Source: Ophiothrix spiculata
Lineage: Eukaryota > Echinodermata > Ophiuroidea > Amphilepidida > Ophiotrichidae
Direction: 5' to 3' (one strand)
Length of the DNA stretch: 24,507 bases
Assembly (NCBI GenBank): GCA_000969725.1
Contig: JXSR01S003059.1
In this document: piece after piece, positions 8,717 to 17,065 of the stretch
Numbering within the stretch: position 1 is the stretch's first letter
Layout of the letters: the number at the start of each line of letters is the position of its first letter
Made by a program: the position numbers and the translations under genes
The notes under the pieces: model-generated
What the model saw: the letters and a program-made list of their open reading frames with translations, nothing else
What the model was told of the DNA's origin: nothing
Database searches by the model: none

Positions 8717-8987
8717 ATTTGATTTTTCAGAACCAGCTGATGGACTAAAGAGGAAAACAGGGTCCCAGGCCATAGCATGTTGAGTTTACAACGTTGAGAA
8801 CAGGGCGTCATGTGATGGCCAACAGAAAGTATCTGAAATGATCTGGGATTGCGTTCCACGACTACCTTACAACTGACAAGTTTGAATTATACAATAAGTC
8901 TAGGGAATTTGTAAGTGCATTTACACAGCCAAAGACCTGCTGGGCATGGGAGGGACCAGTCTACATTTTATTCAACGAAGGGAAAGG

Positions 8988-9008
8988 ATACATACATACA
9001 TACATACA
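8988..9008. repeat. ATAC microsatellite, LINE 3' tail
   Basis: Five copies of ATAC on the plus strand. On the LINE strand this is a GTAT repeat at the very 3' end, matching the habit of L2/CR1 elements to end in short repeats. Confidence 0.75.
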
Positions 9009-9112
9009 ACAAGGATTTAGTGCGCCATTCTCAAAAGGTTCAGTGCGCTTACAAAGTTACAATAAAAAGTACAGAAACAATTAACAATGCAAAAATAACA
9101 TAAGAAAAACAA

Positions 9113-9864
9113 TTAATTTGGAAATAAATGTGTTTTAAGTGCTTTTTTAAAAGCATTTACAGAATTGAAAAAAAAACAGTTCCTTATTGTCTTAGGAAGA
9201 TTATTCCATAGTTTGGAAGCATAAACGGTAAAAGTTCTGTCTCCGTGTCTCCGGCACTATTTCTGGTTATTTGATAGTCCAGACGTAGAGAGTCGTTACA
9301 TGATCTTAAGTTTCTTTTGGGAACGTACAGTTTTAAACAACTTAATTAGTGCTTTGTAGATATATAACAACCGTTTGTAATTAATTCTTTGTTTTACTGG
9401 AAGCCAGTGGAGACTTTTTAACAATGGCGAAGATTCATGTCGTCTGTCTAAAATGAAAATAATTCGAGCAGCCCAATTTTGTAGACGTTGCAGGCGAAGG
9501 ATGTGCGATTTTGGTACAGATGATAAAAGACCGTTGCAATAATCAAGACGAGAAAGAACAAGAGAGCGGACAGCATGGTGGCATGTATCTCTGTCAATAA
9601 ATCTGCGAATTCGCGTTATGTTCCTTAGGTGAAATATAATTGTCCGACTGAGGTTAGTAACATGTGCATCCATAGACATATTAGAATCGATGAAAGCACC
9701 AAGATTTCGTATAGTTTGAGATAATTTGATACATGAATTTCCAATGGTCAGGGTAATATCTGGAAGAGGTCTCTTATAGTAATTTGATGCAGCGACGAAG
9801 AATTCTGTTTTTGAGTCATTTAATTTTAATTTATTTTCACAAATCCAATTTTTGATATCAGCGA
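9113..9864 (-). pseudogene. LINE reverse transcriptase C-terminal region (L2/CR1-like)
   Basis: The translation contains the string of features that follows the polymerase active site in CR1/L2 LINEs: DIKNWICENKLKLNDSKTEF, a NLGAFIDSNMSMDAHV block (usual LGV.iD), RFIDRDTCHHAVRSLVLSRLDYCNGLL, LQRLQNWAARIIF and SLHWLPVKQRINYK. An in-frame stop at 9296-9298 and small frameshifts break the rest, but FTVYASKLWNNLPKTIRN and FKKALKTHLF are still legible before the final stop at 9113. The FADD-containing palm and the endonuclease are absent through 5' truncation. The ATG at 9904 is upstream of the LINE similarity and is not a real start. Confidence 0.8.
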
Positions 9865-9963
9865 TATTATGTTTGCCACAAATTGCGTGTTTTCTATTGA
9901 CCATTGATTGCAGTATTCAAAAATGCTGTGAATCTCTCTGTATTTATCTTCGCATTTGTTTAG
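9865..9963 (+). repeat. 100-bp repeat, copy 1, ending in an acceptor-like AG
   Basis: Starts TATTATGTTTGCCACAAATT and ends CGCATTTGTTTAG. Nearly identical to 10131-10230 with a handful of substitutions and one-base indels. It lies exactly between the LINE truncation point and the exon-like segment at 9964. Confidence 0.8.
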
Positions 9964-10051
9964 GATCGGGTGATCAACAGATTCGAATCAAATCTTTAAC
10001 AGACCTGAACATGTTGGCCGTAAAGTTTGGTTACAAACCAAAACAAGCTTC
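9964..10051 (+). CDS. Exon-like segment, unknown product
   Basis: 88 bases are open between an acceptor (pyrimidine-rich, TTTGTTTAG, at 9955-9963) and a donor GTAAGT at 10052-10057. The reading is SGDQQIRIKSLTDLNMLA followed by VKFGYKPKQAS, a soluble, mixed-charge sequence that I do not recognise. Phase is 1 at the start and 2 at the end. The upstream context is transposon sequence, so it may be a host exon in a heavily invaded intron or part of a duplicated pseudo-exon. Confidence rests only on the two splice sites and the uninterrupted frame. Confidence 0.3.
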
Positions 10052-10080
10052 GTAAGTGAACTTCATCAACTATAAATATT

Positions 10081-10118
10081 CTCTAGATCAAAGTCTGTTT
10101 CTCTAGATCAAAGTCTGT
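10081..10118 (+). repeat. 20-bp tandem duplication
   Basis: CTCTAGATCAAAGTCTGT occurs at 10081-10098 and again at 10101-10118, so the period is 20 bases. Confidence 0.8.
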
Positions 10119-10130
10119 ACATAGAACAAT

Positions 10131-10230
10131 TATTATGTTTGCCACAAATTGCGTGTTTTCTATTGACCATTGATTGCAGTTTTCAAAAAATGCTGTGATT
10201 CTCTTTGTATTTATCTTCGCATTTGTTTAG
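10131..10230 (+). repeat. 100-bp repeat, copy 2, ending in an acceptor-like AG
   Basis: Second copy of 9865-9963, offset by 266 bases. The sequence after its terminal TTTAG differs completely from that after copy 1. Confidence 0.8.
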
Positions 10231-10231
10231 A

Positions 10232-10278
10232 TGTCAGGCGTTTGGTCCAAAGACTTCACCAATATATTGCTGACATCC
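10232..10278 (+). repeat. Short repeat, inverted partner of 11847-11894
   Basis: Contains GGCGTTTGGTCCAAAGACTT and TTGCTGACATCC. Its complement occurs at 11847-11894 with about five differences. In one frame both read RLVQRLHQY(I/F)AD, with a stop soon after in this copy. Confidence 0.7.
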
Positions 10279-11696
10279 CCAGTTAAAATCCCCAGTGTAC
10301 ATGGGTTTTGACAAAGTTATATTGCGGATTTTTGTAATGGATATGACTTGAGGAAATATAGCAAAACTGGTGATCCTAGTGAGGATGCCGCAATTGATTC
10401 GTAAGAACAAGCACTTAAAAATCGAATACTACTCAAGTGTCCCTTATCGATATTTGACCACGGAATTAATCAAAGCGATTATAGCGAGACGGAAATCGAT
10501 TAACTTTATAATAGTAAGAATCTGAAGTGGGTCTATTATATGAGTACTGTGTTATATTTGTGCAGGAAAGTTGAAAATAATGTTCAAGCATCAACATAGT
10601 ATTTCAATAATTTGAAAAAATCGCCAAAATCTGTAGTTTTCAAAGAAAACACTTGCTAAAATTCGCAACTTCTGTGTTCGTAATGTTCCGTTGTCGATCA
10701 TAACATAGTTTGTGTTTAAACAAGCAATTCCTCGTGACATTTCTTGCTTCAGAATATTTCATAACGGTTTCCTTATTCTTTAATAAAAAAATAATTGTTC
10801 CTGAATTTTTCTCATTTTACATTTAACATTTATTTTATCAACTGATTCATCATATTCATGAGCCTTTTCTTAAGCGGCTAAGATTGCGCAATACATGTTT
10901 AGCTATTTAATTGGAAAGAAATTACTTGCGCTGTGACTGACCAGTAGACTGGTATATTTGAATAAAAGTGTTATAAACGAAACGAATAAAGGGAACATTA
11001 TCATAAATATTATCAAAAATGAATACAATACTATAATAAGTTTTTAAGTTTCAATGCTATTCTGTAAGAATAAAATGTCCCATAAGTTTTTAGACCTATA
11101 ATACACTAGCATGGCCAAGTTTACCCAGCGCTAGCATTGCTAGCTTACGGGACGATTCCACCGGGCGAGCCACCATATGCTCCGCTGGTATTAACATTCA
11201 CGGTGCATTTTGTGACCGAAAAAAATGTGTGTCTATATGTCATGGCCCTTCGGCCTGCTCGCATAAAATAACTTGAATATCATGGTAGTTCTTTAAAGAC
11301 CCTTTTTTTTTTATAGGTAACTGAGTTTAAAAGCTATTTTTTAATAAAAGAATTATAATAGTTCAAAAATAAAAATAAAATAGTTCAGTACTGACATTTA
11401 TGCAAAATCAAATCTTATAAAATAATATTTCCCGGGAAATAAGAAGGCAAAAGTTTTTTATGATATAAGTTCCTAAAATTAATAATGATAACCCGGGAAT
11501 GGTGGTTTTATTCATTACTAAATAAAATAATTGTCAGTAACAAAACAATTATGGGTTACACCATTTAAATTGTGTGAAGTCAAATTTATGATTGAAAATA
11601 AAATAATTCGACTTCTTTACTCTATCGTGTCTATGTCAATCAATTTATAAGTGGCAAAGATCGTCGATATTTATATTACCTTGATAACAAAGGCGC
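10279..11696. other. AT-rich spacer, no gene recognised
   Basis: About 1.4 kb of AT-rich DNA. One short stretch at about 10330-10423 is open for 30 codons and ends at a GTAAG, but has no convincing acceptor. A small GC-richer island is at 11120-11260. Nothing is recognisable. Confidence 0.5.
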
Positions 11697-11703
11697 TACT
11701 TAC

Positions 11704-11890
11704 GTTTTTTCAATAATCGATTTTGTATGTTTCGCGGGAATTTACTTTATTGGGGATGTCACCGCAATGTGTATTCTGCAGTGGCAAGTCATTTTTGCGG
11801 ATGCCTGGCTGGAATTTAGGTGATCTTAAATTGGTGACTTTACTCAGGACGTCAGCAAAATATTGGTGAAGTCTTTGGACCAAGCGCCTT
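11704..11890 (-). CDS. Possible minus-strand exon or pseudo-exon, unknown product
   Basis: On the minus strand the frame is open from 11895 down to 11710, with a donor-like GTAAGT at 11698-11703 just beyond. The translation starts RRLVQRLHQYFADVLSKV and goes on through NLRSPKFQPGIRKND. Its first 15 codons are repeated, inverted, at 10232-10278. I do not recognise the product. It could be a host exon, a transposon coding scrap, or chance. Confidence 0.25.
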
Positions 11891-11894
11891 GACA
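11847..11894 (-). repeat. Inverted partner of 10232-10278
   Basis: Reverse complement of 10232-10278 over 47-48 bases with few differences. The two are 1.57 kb apart and face each other. Confidence 0.7.
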
Positions 11895-12079
11895 ATGGGG
11901 CAATTTCGGATTTGAAAGAAAGCCTGAAAATATTTAATACCGACCGACTTCAGTTAAGTTGTATTGATCTTAGTAGCAATAGGAGTATTCCAAGTATTAC
12001 AACCAGCAATAAAGAAAATATAAAATTTGAGTGCTGTCTTAAAAATTGTGTAGTATTGAGCACAAACCAATTTTGTTTT

Positions 12080-12132
12080 CTGCGTAATCTTGAACATGCG
12101 ATCCCTCACCTACTCCACTGAGCTATATCCAG
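12080..12132 (-). repeat. tRNA-like sequence on the minus strand, probable SINE head
   Basis: On the minus strand TAGCTCAGTGG (complement of about 12115-12125) is a perfect tRNA A box, followed about 20 bases later by GTTCAAGATTAC, a weak B box. The interval is shorter than in a real tRNA, so it is at most a degenerate SINE or tRNA relic. Confidence 0.35.
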
Positions 12133-13521
12133 AGGAGAGAAACTCTGCATACATTATACAATGAATGTACTAACGTGTACAGGACGGTTCGCAAACACTT
12201 GTATAGTATATTGTATTATATTTTATTTATTTATTTGAAGAAACGCTTTTAAAACAGCGGCAAACATTCTTGACGGTACGTTCTAAAAGATACAAAGTAT
12301 AAAAGGGCTGTATAACAGCCATTGCATCATCCTAAAACCTTTAAAACTTACTGTTTATGTCAACAGGCATGAGTAGTTAATAGTTAAAATTTCCAATGGT
12401 CTTATTTATATCAGAAGACATTAATAAATCTGTGAGCACATGTTTGATCGGACATTCTTCTCTTATTTAATCGACAGAGCTAAATCATTCCTCAGATTTT
12501 CGTAAATGTGTTCAAATGTTCAACAAAATGGCTTCGCCCATAGACTACAACGTAAATGACGAATATATCGGTCGACATATTAAAATAGTATTTTTTTGTT
12601 AATACTGGTTATTGGAACAATTCAGACTAGTGAAAAATGAAAAGGTTAAGGAAGAAATATCAAAATAAAAGTATGTTTAGGTGTTTGTTATATTGGATTT
12701 TTTTTACTTTCGGGTTGGTCCGGGTCAGCGGTACAGATGCACGTAGAATGGACAGGGTTCAAAGGGTTAAAGGTTATTTGAGGTCAAGGCTATCCAAATA
12801 TGACTTGGTGTAAAATTTACCATAACTTTTACAGTGTAATATTTTCTGCTTAAATCATTTTGATAGTATAATATAAAATTGCGTTTGTTGTGTCAAAATT
12901 GCAGTTTAATCAATCCATTCTAAGTGTCTCAAATTCAAATTTTAGAATTTAAATAAATTACCATTGCCTAACGAATAATATAATGCACCTTCCGTCGGCT
13001 GCTAGCGTTTGACAACGGTGATTGCTAAAGATGGCCTAATGATGTGTAGCTACGTAGAGTTGAAGTATCAATTAAAATTAGTATCACAAAAGGGATTGTT
13101 TTTAAAGTATTTACTCAAATTTCTCACGATTGCATCAAAATGACAAAATATACACGTGTAATTTTATGGACTATTACCCAATATCCCACCATTTGTTGAG
13201 TGATTTATTGAGTGCTCCGTCAAAATATGCATAGATCAGTATTATTATTATTATTTTTTTTAGTGATGTGCGCCAAGAGAAGAGATCAACGTCGGCCCAT
13301 GAACCTCAACGTCCGATTGGCAAACCCATTTTGCTCTAATTTTTTTCTTCAAACTCTTCCTAAATAGCACATATTTTTTGTAAAATAATATAAAAAATAT
13401 AACAGAAGTTAACAGAATTTCCCCGATTTTAAATTCCAAATCCTAATAATTTTGTGTGTATTTCGCCTTGCGTAAAACACATTTCTTAAAGTATGTAGAT
13501 TCACCTCAGTGTACGCCAGTC
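12133..13521. other. Spacer, no gene recognised
   Basis: About 1.4 kb with ATTT-rich tracts (12220-12240), an ATT run near 13240-13258 and no coding frame of note. No repeat shared with other parts of the window was found. Confidence 0.5.
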
Positions 13522-13592
13522 TGTCACGTAGAGTAATGGTAGGATCTTCGCTTAGTAATCAGAAGGTCACGGGTTCGATTCCTGCATAGTAC
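13522..13592 (+). repeat. tRNA-like sequence, probable SINE head
   Basis: GTAGAGTAATGGTAGGA resembles an A box and its loop, and GGTTCGATTCC at 13572-13582 is a perfect B box. TTAGTAA between them could be an anticodon loop with AGT. The anticodon and T stems pair only partly, and the segment ends TAGTACCA, so it is more likely a tRNA-derived SINE head or pseudogene than an active tRNA. A pyrimidine-rich stretch follows. Confidence 0.5.
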
Positions 13593-14265
13593 CACTAGTT
13601 TTGCTTCTTTTCTTTTCTCTTTATTTCAATTAGATCCAATCATTTTCTTTCACTTGTCACTCTCTATGATGCATTTCTCTTTTCTTTTAATTATTCAATT
13701 AAAACATGAGCTGCAGATAAGCGGTAGCGGTAGGCTGTCAAAGGCCATTGCGTGGGGAGAGGTGGTAGGCCTAGCCACCTATAAAACAGCTTATGGGGAA
13801 GATGGGGAAGAGGATTAATCGGTTTTAAATTGAATCTCGAATCTCTTATCTGATCATCCATAAATAAAAATTATATTTATTAACAAGTAACAGTAGGTCC
13901 CGTACTCTATTCACTCAATGTTATTAAAACAGAACATCACATCATCGACATAGAATCTTGCATTAACACTATCTTTTTAAAACTAAATTGTAAGTGTGTC
14001 TTACTTGTCTAAAATAATTCTTTTTAGAATATATACAAAAAGTGATTTTATTCCTAATAAAATAGTCGTAGTATTTCACGCGTTTTTTACACGTAGACAG
14101 ATTAGACTCGTATGCCCAGGTAAGGACTATTCTGTTTAAGTCCCTTCTCAAGAAGGGCTACAGAATCGTCCTCGTCAGAAACGAGTGTTAATCCTAAAAT
14201 CAAAGTTTGCAGTATCCAATATTGCAAACTTTTTAGCAAGTCCTGGGTATTGGTGAAGAACTCGC
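13593..14265. other. Spacer before the helicase remnant
   Basis: A CT-rich stretch (13593-13690), a purine-rich GGGGAAGATGGGG part near 13790-13815 and AT-rich sequence. No coding similarity recognised upstream of 14266. Confidence 0.45.
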
Positions 14266-14680
14266 AATGTCGATATATCAGATGGCCTATGCAACGGCAT
14301 AATTAAAGGCTTTGTCTTCACGAACTCTACTATGCCAAATGTTCTGTATGTCAAGTTTGATAATGATAGAATCGGAATTAAGGCACGATCTTCACAATTC
14401 ATTCCACCAGAAAATTCAGAGTGCATACCAATCAAACCAAGGAAAGAAACATTTTAACTCAAAAAATGCAAAGGAAAAAACTTTACAAACAGATGCCGTT
14501 GAAACTTGCATATGCTGTTACAATCCACAAGGTCAGACAACAGACGAAGCTGTTAGATCAATGAAAGGTCTCCGTATTGCAATTGCATATGTAGCACTTA
14601 GTCGTGTCACTAGCTTGAAAGGGCTGTTACAGTACTTGATCCACTTTGACCCCAAGAAGATTAGATTCAGTCACACGCGT
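14266..14680 (+). pseudogene. Helitron-type Pif1 helicase C-terminal fragment
   Basis: Three consecutive frames carry the end of a Pif1-like helicase. Frame one (14266-14457) has RNVDISDGLCNGIIKGFV, the conserved 'N-D-x-x-G-L-x-N-G' region, and a VLYVKFDND strand. Frame three (from 14490) has QMPLKLAYAVTIHK, the segment leading into motif V. Frame two (from 14528) has GQTTDEAV and then YVALSRVTSLKGL, the motif VI block with its arginine at 14603-14605. Two bases or so are missing within the IHKSQG motif at about 14530, which explains one shift. Rolling-circle Helitrons carry such a helicase behind a Rep domain; in invertebrates most fragments of this type are Helitron-derived, but a host Pif1 pseudogene is the alternative. 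Rep and the helicase N-terminus are absent. Confidence 0.75.
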
Positions 14681-14706
14681 CTTAAAAAAGTCAGCGGCAG
14701 GGTCCT

Positions 14707-14736
14707 CGTCACTCTAGTGACGCAACTATATCTAGT
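14707..14736 (+). other. Candidate Helitron 3' terminus
   Basis: A palindromic CGTCACT/AGTGACG (14707-14722) is followed after 9 bases by CTAG (14732-14735) and then T. Helitrons end in CTRR, about 10 bases after a short hairpin, and insert between A and T. Position and orientation match the helicase fragment just upstream. Confidence 0.45.
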
Positions 14737-15010
14737 TTTTATTTTATGTTTGTCTTATCTTATTTACATGTCTGATTCAAAAAATATTTAATATTTGATA
14801 TTTTAAAAAAGTGTACAAAGCTAAAACAAAAAGAATTGAAAGTTTGATGATTGGGTCTGTAATAAATGAAAAATCATCAATGAATCTGACAATGTCGAAA
14901 CTGACATAAATGACACTGACAGATTATTAAATAAAAATGTAGACATGGTAGATAATGACCTAGAAAAATACGATAAAATGGTTTTAACCCTCTAAGATAT
15001 GAAAATGTGA
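14737..15010. other. AT-rich spacer
   Basis: No coding similarity recognised. Confidence 0.5.
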
Positions 15011-15176
15011 TTAAAACGCCTCATACAATGTAATATCTGACAGCTCAATGGATGGTTGGTAGAATACACAAAGTGAGGCGACATTCCTCCTGTGCTCCAG
15101 TAGAACAATGCCAGCTTTTAAAGGTTCTTCTATTCTGAGTACACGGAGTGCTTTCTTCTGCAGTCTATCAAGATGC
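15011..15176 (-). pseudogene. LINE reverse transcriptase C-terminal scrap
   Basis: The minus strand is open for about 54 codons to a stop at 15011-15013. It reads HLDRLQKKALRVLRIEEP, then LLEHRRNVASLCVFYQ. The 'LdrlQ-kA-rv' and 'L-hRR-va-L-vfY' words are the usual C-terminal region of jockey/CR1-type LINE polymerases, downstream of the thumb. Both ends are abrupt; the right end coincides with the start of the retropepsin fragment. It is too short to assign a family. Confidence 0.55.
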
Positions 15177-15394
15177 AGGGAGTTTCTACGCCTATGTTAT
15201 TGGATACGGGAACGTCTCATACCATTTTGACAATGGAAGCTTTTTGCGAGATACCGGAGAATAGGCGACCAAAACTAGTGGAGCCCGATGTGAACCTGAG
15301 ACAAGCAGATGGCAACCAGGTTAAGATGTGGCTAGATGAAGAGCTACGTCCCAGAGGGATGACAGTACGGCTGATACCAGGTGTGGCTAGATGA
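15173..15394 (+). pseudogene. Retropepsin fragment of an LTR retrotransposon
   Basis: MLLDTGTSHTIL near residues 8-19 is the aspartic protease active-site loop (DTG). It is followed by FCEIPENRRPKL and LRQADGNQVKMW, matching the flap and the 'AdG' region of Ty3/gypsy-type proteases. Normal retropepsins are about 100-130 residues and end with an ILG-like strand; here similarity ends around residue 55, where a duplicated 22-base word begins, and the frame then stops. The ATG lies at a junction with LINE sequence and may not be the native start, since gypsy proteases are made from a polyprotein. No integrase, reverse transcriptase or LTR is adjacent. Confidence 0.65.
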
Positions 15395-15403
15395 AGAGCT
15401 ACG
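15327..15403 (+). repeat. 22-bp direct repeat, 55 bases apart
   Basis: TGTGGCTAGATGAAGAGCTA followed by CG occurs at 15327-15348 and again, identical, at 15382-15403. It lies at the 3' edge of the protease similarity. Confidence 0.8.
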
Positions 15404-16090
15404 CGCCGGGGGGTTGAAACAGACAGGAAGATCACAAGGAAGGACAGTCTACGAGGAGACGAGAGGGGAGACTAGACACGACGATTTGAAATCCCAATAT
15501 ATCTATTGATCGGTCACGCCAATTATATAGCACCAACACATCAGAGCACATGTACTCAACATGTATACTTGAACACTCAACGGTAGAACCCATAAAAAAA
15601 TGACCAACAATTATGTTGTATACAGGACTTTTACAGCTTGAATTAGAAAAACCATTGTTTTCAACGTATTTAGCTGGTTATTAATGTTATCTACAGACTA
15701 TTACCTAACTTATAAGCAGATCAAATCCCGAATTAAAAGACTAGAAAAGGCAAATTAAAGTGGATTGTCGTACATTTTTTACTAGACATCTGTGGTATTT
15801 TGGGCATGGTGTAAAACGCCAGTCAAACGCCTCTAAAAATCATTATTTTCAGCATATTCGATCACGTTAATTTACATTTTTTCTGCTTATAATATTTTTC
15901 ATCGTCTCAAAATTATTATTTGACTAAGTTTATAAAGCATTGACTGAAAGTTTTCCTAATCTTGTAAAAATAAATGTATCATTGTTTTTTCTATGGGTTT
16001 GCATTGCACATTTAGAGTACGGTAATGATGACATCATAATAGGGGCGCGGCAGAGGTGTAACCAATCACATGGCTAACAGTCATTATAAT
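15404..16090. other. Spacer, no gene recognised
   Basis: AT-rich apart from a purine-rich stretch just after the protease fragment (15405-15480). No coding or repeat feature recognised. Confidence 0.5.
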
Positions 16091-16139
16091 TAGATCAATA
16101 TCGACGGGGTAATTGAAACTGTTTTGTTGCTATTGGAAC

Positions 16140-16585
16140 AATGCGCTTCAAATGGTTGTGTAGAACAAGAGAAGGAGAGGGAACACCGAGACCGAAGAGA
16201 AGGGAGGTGAAACGGTAGAGACAAGGAACAAGAGCCGAGAGAAAGAAGCGAAATGAGCCAAGGGAAGGGAGCACCGAAATGCATTGAAAAGGAGAGAGAA
16301 AGGCAGAGAAAAGAAGAAAAGGAACGCAGAGAAAGGAGAGAGCGGAGCGACAGAGTAGAGAAGAAGAAGAGCATAGAGCGAAAAGAGAAAATCGAACGAA
16401 AGCAGAAGAAGAACGTCGGGAGAACGAAGAAGAACAGAGGAAACAGAAGGAGAAAGAGGAACGATAGGCGGAAAAACGAAAGCGGAAGGAAAGAGAAGAA
16501 CGTCGGGAGAAAGAATGAGAACAGAGAAGGAGAAGGAGAATGGAGTAGTCATGTGCATATAATGTTACCAATCGAAGCATGCTGA
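16140..16585 (+). repeat. Purine-rich low-complexity tract coding a charged helix in several frames
   Basis: The plus strand is nearly all A and G, so every plus frame gives Glu, Lys and Arg runs and the minus frames give Ser, Phe and Leu runs. The longest plus frame (16253-16585, 110 codons) reads like ERQRKEEKERRERRERSD. A different frame reads EEERRENEEEQRKQKEKEE, closer to a regular ER/K single alpha-helix, but has stops. Internal near-repeats exist: GAAGAACGTCGGGAGA occurs at about 16409 and again at about 16497. It is most likely a simple-sequence expansion or decayed coding repeat, not a gene; the large minus-strand frames here are composition artefacts. Confidence 0.6.
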
Positions 16586-16925
16586 TCCTGCCGATTATTT
16601 TACCAGTGGATGACGACTACCCCCTACCAATCGAAGCATGCTGATCCCCCTCGATGATTTTACCAGTGGATGACGACTACCCCCTACCAATCGAAGCATG
16701 CTGATCCCCTCGATGATTTTACCAGTGGAAGACGACTACCCCCTACCAATCGAAGCATGCTGATCCCCTCGATGATTTTACCAGTGGAAGACGACTACCC
16801 CCTACCAATCGAACCATGCTGATCCCCCCCCCCTATGATTTTACCAGTGGATGAGACTACCACCCTTACCGATCAAATCATGCTGATACTCCCGATAATT
16901 TTGTGAACAGATGATTACTACTTCA
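16566..16925 (+). repeat. Minisatellite, about 60-bp unit, six copies
   Basis: Units start near 16566, 16625, 16685, 16744, 16803 and 16867. Each has TACCAATCGAAGCATGCTG, a C-run, GATGATTTTACCAGTGG and GACGACTACCCCC. Copies 2-4 are nearly identical; copy 1 differs in its middle, copy 5 has a longer C-run and copy 6 is diverged. The units differ by 1-5 bases in length, mainly in the C-run. Confidence 0.9.
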
Positions 16926-17049
16926 TGACGTTTGAATTCCTGATGGATTACGAACTTTATTACAAATATAATATTAAAAAAAACCACAAGCAATAATAGA
17001 AACATCAAAATCTTAACAAGGCCTAAAAACAACACAGGAGAGGGCTGGA

Positions 17050-17065
17050 AGGCCAAAAGAGGCCT
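17050..17065 (-). other. Conserved LINE 3' UTR hairpin, copy 1
   Basis: AGGCC and GGCCT arms with a 6-base loop. On the plus strand a C5A run follows at about 17078-17083. The same layout is at 17655-17670, and a partial one at 23342-23356. Confidence 0.55.

Larger units (their letters stand above)
6395..8982 (+). pseudogene. L1-like LINE ORF1 protein, split by an inserted element
   Basis: The upstream half spans 6395-6911 and the downstream half 8717-8982. ATG at 6395 opens a short frame ending at 6467. From 6517 a heptad-rich coiled coil (VEQMNKVKMEVEQLKVDV) follows, and after a frame break the core domain: NYIVMTGVKETG, then EKLEIDI and EIDRCHRV, matching the RNA-recognition fold and HRV box of L1-type ORF1 (Transposase_22 family). 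Beyond the inserted element the same protein resumes: DFSEPADGLKRKTGSQ, HVMANRKYLK, FHDYLTTDKFELYN and CWAWEGPVYILFNEG, which fit the C-terminal domain. Normal ORF1 trimerises through the coiled coil, binds the LINE RNA and acts as a chaperone. This copy has stops, several frameshifts and the insertion. ORF2 is not seen downstream because a second LINE 3' end abuts at about 8985. Confidence 0.7.
8985..9864 (-). mobile_element. L2/CR1-like LINE, 5'-truncated 3' end
   Basis: Minus-strand LINE tail: the end of the reverse transcriptase/C-terminal region from about 9864 down to a stop at 9113-9115, a short 3' UTR, and a terminal ATAC microsatellite at 8988-9008. Short tandem repeats rather than poly(A) at the 3' end are usual for CR1/L2 elements. 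It abuts the L1-like ORF1 remnant at 8982, which suggests it inserted there. The left-hand boundary of coding similarity at about 9864 coincides with the start of a 100-bp repeat. Confidence 0.75.

Noticed and set aside
9852..9963. N-terminal 37 codons of the frame ending at 10055 as a coding start
   Set aside because: They run through LINE antisense sequence and the 100-base repeat up to an acceptor-like site; only the part after 9963 has exon character.
11120..11260. GC-richer island with GCTAGCATTGCTAGC as a possible regulatory element
   Set aside because: Only a short palindrome with no recognisable factor site or promoter context.
13522..13592. Functional tRNA gene
   Set aside because: B box is perfect, but the anticodon stem and T stem have several mismatches and no acceptor stem pairs with the 5' side.
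13969..14435. Minus-strand frames of 60 and 86 codons before and over the helicase remnant
   Set aside because: No similarity seen. The second is antisense to the helicase fragment that has clear motifs on the plus strand.
16090..16580. Large overlapping minus-strand frames (up to 161 codons) rich in Ser, Phe and Leu
   Set aside because: They are the complement of a purine-rich tract in which stop codons are rare by composition. All frames show the same low-complexity character and none has a recognisable domain.
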